Source of the DNA: Lepidodermella squamata
Lineage: Eukaryota > Gastrotricha
Assembly (NCBI GenBank): GCA_047495785.1
Contig: JBLDXI010000024.1
Location: 2,604,001 to 2,668,000 of the forward strand
Reading direction: 5' to 3'
Length of the DNA: 64,000 nucleotides
The notes under the pieces are model-generated. The model ran no database searches. It worked only from the letters and a program-made list of their open reading frames with translations, and was not told where the DNA came from. Both the position numbers and the translations under genes were made by a program. Below, piece by piece: positions 57,201-64,000 of the stretch; the stretch's first letter is position 1, and each line of letters begins with the position of its first letter.

Positions 57201-60200
57201 CTGGGCCACTTTTGCCCTGAAAGACGCTTCCAACCCCAAGTCATCGAGGTAATTCAAAAGTTGATTCCAGCCACGAGAAAATTGTGGCAAAGGGTTAAAA
57301 TTCGAATGTTGCCAACCCCGGCCAAATTTCACTACATCTTCAACCTTCGAGATCTGAGTCGAATCTGGCAGGGAATGCTGAATGTCATCGCTGATATCGT
57401 CAATACCCCAGCTATGGCCTTACTTCTTTGGAAACACGAATGTTGCCGGGTTATCTCAGACCGATTCACCATTCAACAGGATAAGGATTGGTTCGAAAAG
57501 GCGCTGAGGAATATCGTTGAGGAGGATATCGACCCGCATCTGGTGTCAGCCTTACCTCCTGATCCTATGTTTCTCGACTTTTTGAGGGAAGCCCCGGAGG
57601 CGACTGGCGAGGATGCGGATGATGTTGATTTTGAGGCGCCGAAAATTTACGAGCCAGTTACGTCGCTCGACCAGCTCGAGCATCGCCTTCACGCCTTCAT
57701 GGATCAGTACAATACCGAAGTTCGAGGGGCGAATATGGATTTGGTGTTCTTCAAAGATGCCATGTCGCATTTGCTGCGGATCTCGAGGATTATTCGTACG
57801 CCAAGGGGTAATGCCTTGTTGGTGGGTGTTGGCGGGTCTGGCAAGCAGAGTTTGACGAGATTGGCGTCGTTCATTGCCGGGTATCGGACTTTCCAGATCA
57901 CCCTCCATCGATCCTATGGCATTACTCATCTCATGGAGGATTTGAAATACCTTTTCAGGTGAAACATTAACATTTGTTTTGAATCATACTTTTCAATTTC
58001 GATTCTAGGACCGCGGGCACGGATGGTCAAGGAATAACTTTCATTTTCACGGATAACGAAATCAAAGACGAGGCTTTCCTTGAATACATGAATAACGTCC
58101 TCGCCTCGGGAGAAGTCTCTAACCTATTCGCTCGAGATGAAATCGACGAAATGATGGGTGTAAGTCTAACTCCTCTTTTCTTACTCCATCAGACCATTAG
58201 ATCCCTTGATTTTGCAGAACCTGATTCCAGTTATGAAGCGTCAATTCTCCAGGCGACCTCCAACCCCGGAAAATCTATACGACTTTTATTTGTCTCGAAT
58301 CCGAACCAACCTCCACATATGTCTGTGCTTCAGCCCGGTTGGCGAGAAATTCCGATCCCGAGCCCTCAAGTTCCCAGCCCTCATCTCGGGCTGCACCGTC
58401 GACTGGTTCACCAGATGGCCGAAAGACGCTTTACAGGCTGTCAGCCGCCATTTCTTGGCAGACCTCGAAATCGTGTGCACACCCGCTGTCAAAAACGCGT
58501 TGATGATCGTTATGGGCGAGTATCAAGACCAAGTCGCCGATGTATGCGGCGAGTATTTCGAACGCTTCCGGCGCCAAACTAGCGTCACCCCGAAATCATA
58601 CCTATCCTTCATCGCCGGGTTCAAATCGATCTACGACACGAAGAGAAATGAAATAGGGTCCATGGCATCTCGAATGAACACTGGTCTTCAAAAACTCGTT
58701 GAAGCAACCGTCTCAGTAAATGAACTAAGCAAGCTGTTGGTCGTTAAGGAAAAGGACCTAGCAATCGCATCAGCCGAAGCTGACAAGGTCTTGGCCGATG
58801 TAACGGTCTCAGCCCAAGCTGCGGAATCCGTAAAAAAGCAGGTTCAAGTCGTTAAGGACAAAGCGCAATCCCTCTACGATATAATCATGGCTGACAAAAG
58901 GACGGCAGAAGGCAAATTACAGGCGGCGAAACCTGCTTTGGCTGAGGCAGAAGCTGCTCTTCAGACTATCAAACCTGCCCATATTTCTACTGTCCGAAAA
59001 CTGGGCAAACCGCCTCATTTAATCATGAGAATCATGGATTGTGTCCTATTGCTGTTCCAGCGACACTTAGACCCCTTGACACCCGACCCTGAACGACCAT
59101 GCCCAAAGCCGTCGTGGAACGAGGCATTACGATTGATGGGCGGCAACCTTCTCAGCGGGCTTTTGAACTTCCCGAAGGATACGATTAATGAAGAAACTGT
59201 TGAATTGATGCTTCCTTATTTTGACATGGAGGACTACAACCTTGAAACTGCGAAGAAGGTTTGCGGTGACGTAGCCGGGCTTTGTTCGTGGACGAAAGCT
59301 ATGTCAACGTTTTTCGGCATCAATAAGGAAGTGTTACCATTAAAGGCGAACTTGGTCATCCAAGAGGCCAGACTCCAAGAAGCTGAGAAGAAACTCAAAA
59401 TCGCCCAAGGTCAGTTGGATGAAAAGCAAAGGGAACTAGACGCTGTGATGGCGATCTACAACGCAGCAATGGCTAGAAAACAGGCGTTAATTGACGACGC
59501 TGAGGCTTGTCGACGGAAAATGAATAATGCCGTGCTGCTGATTGATGGCCTGGCTGGGGAGAAGGTTCGTTGGACGGAATCTAGTCGGCAGTTTGACGCT
59601 CAAATTACTCGGCTTGTCGGCGATGTCCTTCTCTGTACTGGTTTCCTATCCTATGCTGGTCCTTTCAACCAAGAATTTCGAAGTTTGCTGATAAGGAGGT
59701 GGAAGAAGGAAATGATGAACCTGAAAATTCCATTCAGCGAGGATATCAAAATCATTGACGTAAGATATTTGTGAAACTTTTAGAAATCACTGAAATTCTT
59801 CGTTGCAGATGTTGGTCGACCCTGCTACTATAGGAGAATGGAATCTTCAAGGATTACCGAATGTAAGCTAGCCGAGCCCACCTTTGGCATATTCTTTGAT
59901 TAATGTTTGTTTAGGATGAGCTGTCCATTCAAAATGGTCTCATTGTCACGAAAGCCGCTCGGTATCCTCTCCTCATCGACCCTCAAGGTCAGGGTAAGAA
60001 CTGGATCAAAAATCGAGAGGCCAATACCGAGCTGCAAATCACAACTTTGAACCATAAATTCTTCCGAACTCACCTCGAAGATTGCCTCAGCATGGGCCGT
60101 CCTCTCTTGATCGAAGACATCGGCGAGGAACTTGACCCAGTTTTGGACAATGTTCTGGAAAAAAATTTCATCCGCCAGGGGAGTCGGCAGAAGATCAAAT

Positions 60201-63097
60201 TGGGCGATAAGGAAGTTGACTACGCCGATGGTTTCCGGCTCTATATTACTACAAAAATGGCTAATCCAGCTTATCGACCTGAAATCGCGGCTAGAACTGC
60301 AATTATCGACTTCACTGTCACACTTCGAGGTCTGGAGGACCAATTACTCAGTATTGTAATCGTAACCGAAAAGGCTGATCTCGAACAAGCGAGAAAGGAA
60401 CTAGTCGAGGAAGTTATGGCTAACAAAAAGAAGATGAAAGAGCTTGAGGACAACTTACTCTACCGACTCACCAGTACCGAAGGTTCCTTAGTGGATGATG
60501 ATAAGCTGATTGAGGTCCTTTACAGCACGAAAGCCACAGCCGAGGAGGTAAAAGAAAAACTAAGAGTTGCCGGCGAAACTGAGGTTCAAATCACATCAGC
60601 TCGAGAAGAATTCCGACCAGTTGCCGCCCGTGGTTCCATCCTTTATTTCCTTATCGTCGAAATGTCAATGGTTAACTGCATGTACCAAACGTCGCTGAAA
60701 CAATTTCTCGGAATTTTCGACAATTCCATGGCGAAATCAGCTCGATCGCCTTATACTAACAAGCGAATCTCAAATATCATTGATTACCTCACTTATGATG
60801 TGTTCAAGTACACGTGTCGAGGTCTTTATGAGCGGGACAAGTTCATGTTCACCCTTCAAATGGCTATCAAAGTCCAGTTGCAGCAGAAAATCATTCGGCC
60901 GGAAGAGTTTCAAGTCTTTATCAAGGGCGGAGCTTCCCTTGATCTTAACTCAGTCGAACCGAAGCCGAAAAAATGGATTACAGACATGACGTGGCTCAAT
61001 TTGGTGGAACTATCCCATCTTCTCCAATTCACCAATATTTTGAAGCAAGTTGCCGATAATGACAAACAGTGGAAGGCATGGTTTGACTCCGAGGCCCCAG
61101 AAGAGATCATTATTCCAGATGGTTATTCCGCCCTGCCCACTTGGTATAAGTTGCTATTGGTCCGAAGTTGGTGCCCAGATCGGACTGCTCCGATGGCGAG
61201 GAAATATGTCGCGGAGGCTTTGGGTGAATCATTCGCGGAACCTGTTATCCTCAACTGGGAGGTGATGTGGGAAGAATCTACCCCGAAAACACCAATGATC
61301 TCCTTCCTATCAACCGGAGCTGATCCAACGGAAGATATCGAAAAACTTGGCAAGAAGTTGAATGTTAAGACTGGAGCTATTTCAATGGGCCAAGGTCAGG
61401 AAATTCATGCAAGACGTTTGCTCCAACAGGGTATGACAGAGGGACGTTGGGTCCTTTTCCAAAATTGCCATCTCGGCCTAATGTTCATGGACGAACTGAT
61501 GGAAACGATTCTAGAGGCTAATCCGGTTCATCAGGACTTCAGATGTTGGGTGACTACAGAGCCTCACCCCTCCTTCCCGATCAATCTACTGCAAATCAGT
61601 ATAAAATTCACGAACGAACCTCCCCAGGGTGTTAAGGCTGGTCTGAAGCGAACCTATGCCGGCCTGACCCAGGAATTGATCGACTATACCAATGCCGCAC
61701 AATGGCGACCAATGTTGTACTGTGTCGCCTTTTTACACACTGCAGTTCAGGAGAGGCGTAAATTCGGCCCAATAGGCTGGAATATCCCTTACGAGTTCAA
61801 CCAAGCCGACTTCACGTCGACAGTCCAGTTCGTCCAGAACCATCTGGACGATATGGACCCGAAAAAGGGGGTTAGTTGGTCGACTGTAGCCTATATGATT
61901 GGTGAGGTGCAGTACGGGGGTAGGGTGACTGATGATTACGACAAGCGTCTATTGAACACTTATGCTCGAGTTTGGTTCCGAGACGCAATTTTCACGGACC
62001 AGTTTGAGTTTGGTCGGGGTTACAAAATCCCGAAGTGTAGGACCGTGGATGAGTACAAAAACTATATCGAACAAATGGCGGCTGTTGATTCGCCCGAATG
62101 TTTCGGCCTTCATATGAATGCTGATATCATCTATCAGACTAATACGGCTAATCAAATGCTATCGACTATCATGTCTATTCAGCCGAAAGATGCGGGATCT
62201 GGGGCTGGGGAGACTCGAGAATCTGTTGTCTATCGATTAGCTGATGAAATGCTGCAGAAGTTACCGTTGGACTACAACCCTCATGAGGTGAAGGAGCGAT
62301 TGAAGAAACTAGGCCATTTGCAGCCTTTGAACATTTTCCTACGTCAAGAAATCGCGAGGATGCAGAGAGTTATCGCAGCTGTTCGAAGCACCTTAACTGA
62401 TCTAAGACTCGCAATTGATGGTACTATAATCATGAATGAGTCGCTGAAAGACGCTTTGGATGCGTTGTTTGATGCGAGAATTCCGACTGGTTGGAGAAAG
62501 GTCTCGTGGGACTCAGCCACCTTAGGATTCTGGTTTACTGATTTATTGGACCGCAACCAGCAATTTTACACCTGGGTGAACAGCGAACGGCCAGATTGCT
62601 TCTGGCTGACAGGATTCTTCAATCCCCAAGGCTTTTTAACCGCAATGAGACAGGAAATAGCCCGAGCTCATAAGGTATTAGGAAAACTAAAAAAAAATCC
62701 GCCTTAATATAATATTTTTATTTTTCAGGGCTGGGCGTTAGATGCAGTTGTTTTGGCGAATGAAGTGACGAAGTTGAATAAGGAGGACGTGAATCACGGC
62801 CCGCAGGAGGGTGTCTACATTTACGGGCTTTACATAGAAGGCGCTGGATGGGACAGGCGAAATTGCCGCTTGACTGAATCCTTACCTAAAGTCCTCTACA
62901 CTGGAATGCCTGTCATATGGGTGTACGCTGTGAATGCAGAGAATAAGCCGAAAAATGCGAATTGCTACGACTGTCCTGTGTACAAAAAGCCACGACGCAC
63001 TGATTTGACCTACATTTTCCCGCTACAATTGAAAACGGCTAAGGATCCTGATCACTGGGCTATGCGCGGAGTTGCCCTACTTTGTGACACAAAATAA
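39248..63097 (+). CDS. DNAH5/8-like: axonemal outer-arm dynein heavy chain (DNAH5/DNAH8 type)
   Basis: Seventeen exons: 39248-39304, 39361-39441, 39525-39650, 39965-40997, 43534-44893, 46221-47916, 48823-49623, 49779-50028, 50088-50507, 50720-51694, 52557-53476, 56811-57958, 58009-58159, 58218-59759, 59809-59862, 59915-62674, 62729-63097. They total about 4,580 residues, as in human DNAH5. The tail has [10 protein letters not shown]-type and [12 protein letters not shown] blocks. The AAA ring carries P-loops in order: [13 protein letters not shown] (about 1940), GPTGAGKSK (about 2220), GEQGTAKT (about 2548), GVGGSGKQS (about 2912). The stalk coiled coil and microtubule-binding domain lie at about 3160-3330 and the C-terminus ends [12 protein letters not shown]1 (CFDEFNRI) and AAA3-4 regions fit DNAH5/8 best. 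It powers outer-arm sliding in motile cilia or sperm. The exon 2/3 join needs a GC donor. The longer introns carry tRNAs, transposons and a nested gene. Confidence 0.95.
41060..42373. repeat. 34-bp inverted repeat flanking retrotransposon remnant
   Basis: TCCGGATACGATCCAGAAGC and the following 14 bases at 41060-41093 recur as an exact complement at 42340-42373. Both lie in dynein intron 4 around a retroelement fragment, which suggests two fragments of one repeat family in opposite orientation. Confidence 0.6.
41986..42345 (-). pseudogene. non-LTR retrotransposon ORF fragment
   Basis: The minus frame reads [54 protein letters not shown] and ends NNHLYRKN. This resembles the C-terminal part of reverse-transcriptase ORFs of animal non-LTR elements (WxLDPTxRFE and VIGLxVGARGTI). 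It has no catalytic reverse-transcriptase core, so it is a truncated, dead copy in dynein intron 4. The family is recalled by pattern only. Confidence 0.5.
42763..42834 (+). tRNA. tRNA-Arg(CCU)
   Basis: A 72-nt cloverleaf with acceptor GCCCTTG/CGGGGGT (two U-G wobbles and a G-U end pair, as in animal Arg-CCU), anticodon loop CTCCTAA, and T arm GCGGGTTCGAGTCCCGC. A and B boxes are intact and a TTTTT terminator follows. Its 5' flank differs from that of the paired copies. Sense strand of dynein intron 4. Confidence 0.93.
43263..43334 (+). tRNA. tRNA-Arg(CCU), left half of an inverted convergent pair
   Basis: Identical 72-nt tRNA to the copy at 42763. The upstream flank GGGTGATTCAAA is the complement of the flank of the other paired copies. 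It converges on tRNA-Arg(UCU) 69 nt downstream: the same module as elsewhere but flipped. Confidence 0.93.
43404..43475 (-). tRNA. tRNA-Arg(UCU), partner of inverted convergent pair
   Basis: 72 nt with anticodon loop CTTCTAA, T arm GTGGGTTCGAGTCCCAC and acceptor GCCCTTG/CAGGGGC. A TTTTT terminator follows on the minus strand. It differs from Arg(CCU) at about 10 of 72 positions. Confidence 0.93.
44951..45021 (+). tRNA. tRNA-Gly(CCC), copy 1
   Basis: 71 nt with acceptor GCGCTGC/GCGGCGC (one T-G wobble), anticodon loop TTCCCAT, T arm ACCCGGGTTCGACTCCCGG and discriminator A. Lies 57 nt after the end of dynein exon 5, in intron 5, sense strand. TTTT follows. Confidence 0.93.
45543..45614 (+). 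tRNA. tRNA-Arg(UCU), module copy in intron 5
   Basis: Same 72-nt tRNA as 43404-43475. First half of a convergent pair with Arg(CCU) at 45684-45755. A TTTTT run follows. Confidence 0.93.
45684..45755 (-). tRNA. tRNA-Arg(CCU), module copy in intron 5
   Basis: Same 72-nt tRNA as 42763-42834. Second half of the convergent pair with a 69-nt spacer. The outer flank GAATCACCCTGCATTAA is shared with other modules. Confidence 0.93.
48532..48603 (+). tRNA. tRNA-Arg(UCU), module copy in intron 6
   Basis: 72-nt tRNA with anticodon TCT, identical to the other UCU copies. First half of the convergent pair in dynein intron 6 (47917-48822). Confidence 0.93.
48673..48744 (-). tRNA. tRNA-Arg(CCU), module copy in intron 6
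   Basis: 72-nt tRNA with anticodon CCT. Second half of the pair; 69-nt spacer as in the other modules. It ends 78 nt before dynein exon 7. Confidence 0.93.
50577..50675. repeat. short palindromic insert in dynein intron 9
   Basis: A 20-nt arm GCGTTTGGCATTAGTGCGCG (50577-50596) pairs with 50656-50675 with two mismatches. The intron is 212 bp, about four times the usual length, and most of the excess is this GC-rich hairpin. Confidence 0.5.
51793..52194. mobile_element. foldback element with GAGCAAA repeats, 8-bp target duplication
   Basis: The element is almost entirely two long inverted arms, starting GGTTCTATGTCAATTGAGCA and ending with its complement, around a short AT-rich loop (about 51950-51990). 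Each arm is a string of variants of GAGCAAA(A)CGA. TTTTATTC flanks it on both sides (51785-51792, 52195-52202). No coding capacity. It lies in dynein intron 10 (51695-52556). Confidence 0.82.
53506..53576 (+). tRNA. tRNA-Gly(CCC), copy 2
   Basis: 71 nt, differing from copy 1 only in a fully paired acceptor GCGCCGC/GCGGCGC. Anticodon loop TTCCCAT. It begins 30 nt after dynein exon 11, in intron 11, sense strand. TTTTT follows. Confidence 0.94.
53730..53801 (+). tRNA. tRNA-Arg(UCU), module copy in intron 11
   Basis: 72-nt tRNA with anticodon TCT, identical to the other UCU copies. First half of the convergent pair in dynein intron 11. Confidence 0.93.
53871..53942 (-). tRNA. tRNA-Arg(CCU), module copy in intron 11
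   Basis: 72-nt tRNA with anticodon CCT, second half of the pair with the 69-nt spacer. The outer flank GAATCACCCAGCATTAG matches other modules. Confidence 0.93.
54578..55833 (-). CDS. rhodopsin-like 7TM receptor nested in dynein intron 11
   Basis: Exons 55833-55357, 55306-55056 and 55004-54578 give 384 residues. Seven hydrophobic segments are seen: TM1 [21 protein letters not shown]2 [21 protein letters not shown]3 ending [13 protein letters not shown]4 [18 protein letters not shown]5 [16 protein letters not shown]6 [19 protein letters not shown] and TM7 [21 protein letters not shown] takes the place of the DRY motif, and the TM7 NPxxY is replaced, so it is a divergent class A-like receptor. 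The C-terminal tail is short and basic. A splice acceptor ends 12 nt before the ATG. It lies wholly within a 3.3-kb dynein intron, antisense to the host, between two tRNA modules. Ligand unknown. Confidence 0.72.
56570..56625 (+). pseudogene. decayed tRNA-Arg(UCU) of a fourth same-orientation module
   Basis: ATTGTGGGTT (about 56571) and CTGGGGCGAAATACT (about 56601) match the T arm, acceptor end and 3' flank of the UCU copies, but foreign sequence lies between them and the 5' half is missing. Its partner Arg(CCU) at 56683-56754 is intact. Confidence 0.5.
56683..56754 (-). tRNA. tRNA-Arg(CCU), partner of the decayed module
   Basis: 72-nt tRNA with anticodon CCT, identical to the other CCU copies. 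The outer flank differs from the other modules. It ends 56 nt before dynein exon 12. Confidence 0.93.
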
Positions 63098-63593
63098 AAA
63101 AATTATGTCTTGAAAATCTAAAATAATTTAAAAAATTTGAACTAAAATTATTGCATTTTTTTCTCGTCAATCAATGCACGGACCTGTAATTTCTCACCCG
63201 CAATAAAATATCGGTTAAGTGTAATTAATTTGTTAATTATTTATGCCACTGCTCTCTCGAGGGCTGTATGCCATGAAAAAATATATCGCAGATTTTCCTG
63301 TGAATAGAAAGAGTAAATATCAGCAAGATCTTCTCCTGCGCGTACCTGAAGGCTATTTGGTTACAAAATCTTCCTTTAGGATTGATTGAATTTCCACTCT
63401 GCTGAAGGTTCCCTCGTTCATAAGCAAACACTACTACACCATTGAGCCATAATTAGTCAGAGTAATAAACCGCAACGCTGTGGCCCGAAGCCATCGAGCT
63501 GCAAAGCGTTTTTCCCAGGATAACATTGAGCCTGAAAACCGCGACTATTTACAGATTGATTTTCTCTCTGTAGTTGAATAAAACTGCAAAACG
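63098..63593. other. intergenic after dynein
   Basis: AATAAA signals occur near the stop codon and again at about 63201. A splice acceptor (CTCTGTAG) ends at 63573, 20 nt before the next candidate start. No other feature is seen. Confidence 0.4.
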
Positions 63594-63681
63594 ATGAGTT
63601 ACGTTGCTAAGCATTTCAACTCAATTCTACCCCTACTCCTTTTTGCGATCCAGATTATCGGGGCTATAACTGGCACGTTTG
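63594..63681 (+). CDS. probable first exon of a secreted/membrane protein, cut by window end
   Basis: ATG at 63594 opens a signal-peptide-like stretch (ILPLLLFAIQIIGAITG) that ends at a GT donor (TTTG/GTGAGC). An acceptor lies 20 nt upstream, as for other genes here. The downstream exons would lie beyond or near the window edge; product unknown. Confidence 0.35.
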
Positions 63682-64000
63682 GTGAGCTCAGCAATTCCTT
63701 TGTTTTGGAAGTTTTTGAAATCGTTTCTCTTATATTTAAAAGGCGGAGTTTTAGTCGAAAATTATCGTGATTTAGAATCAGCAAATTCTAAGTTATAAAT
63801 CATGGAATTGGATCCGCATTAAATCTACAATCATCATAAAATAGACTCTTTTCTGTCATTGACTAAAATTTGCAATTTTTTATATAATATTATATCCAGT
63901 TTTTGTAAATAAATAAACGATTTACCTATTTTGAGTCGCGATTGCGTCCAAATTGAGGCTGCTTTATTGACTACAGGATTTCCGTGACAGCCCGAGGGTA

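Overview
The window is nuclear DNA from a small-genome, compact animal. Genes carry many introns of about 50-60 bp with GT..AG ends, tRNA genes lack an encoded CCA, and the products are animal families: GABA-B-like class C GPCRs, a nuclear receptor, a Cys-loop channel, a TRPN/NOMPC channel, C-type lectins and an axonemal dynein. A full-length outer-arm dynein heavy chain argues against nematodes. At least ten start codons lie 2-40 nt after an unpaired 3' splice acceptor, which suggests spliced-leader trans-splicing. I cannot name the species or phylum.

Layout. 0.1-8.4 kb: two single-exon GABA-B-like receptors on the minus strand flank a divergent nuclear receptor gene. 8.7-11.5 kb: a tandem pair of C-type-lectin membrane proteins (plus). 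11.7-13.7 kb: gamma-glutamyltransferase (minus). 14.3 kb: a small two-pass CD225-like protein (minus). 15.3-18.4 kb: a head-to-tail array of five short His-rich single-pass membrane proteins that share one intron position and that I do not recognise. 18.6-20.5 kb: a Cys-loop ligand-gated channel (minus). 21.0-21.6 kb: a secreted Cys-rich protein with a TATA box. 22.3-32.7 kb: a 19-exon TRPN channel with 29 ankyrin repeats. One of its introns holds an antisense SOCS-box gene, and another holds two inverted-repeat elements. 33.3-37.4 kb: a TA-flanked DNA transposon interrupted by an intact MULE with a 9-bp target duplication. 39.2-63.1 kb: a 17-exon dynein heavy chain of the DNAH5/DNAH8 type, about 4,580 residues.

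Most dynein introns are short, but a few are large and full of cargo. Together they hold twelve intact tRNA genes (six Arg-CCU, four Arg-UCU, two Gly-CCC), one decayed tRNA module, a retrotransposon fragment, a foldback element with an 8-bp target duplication, and an antisense rhodopsin-like GPCR gene. Most of the Arg tRNAs occur as a repeated convergent UCU/CCU pair with a constant 69-nt spacer.

Functionally the window mixes sensory and signalling receptors (GABA-B-like, Cys-loop, TRPN, rhodopsin-like), extracellular recognition proteins and motile-cilium machinery. I see no operon-like functional linkage. The strongest candidates for undescribed biology are the five-gene His-rich membrane array and the dispersed convergent tRNA-Arg module inside dynein introns. 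All exon boundaries were read by eye from splice motifs, frame and family conservation.
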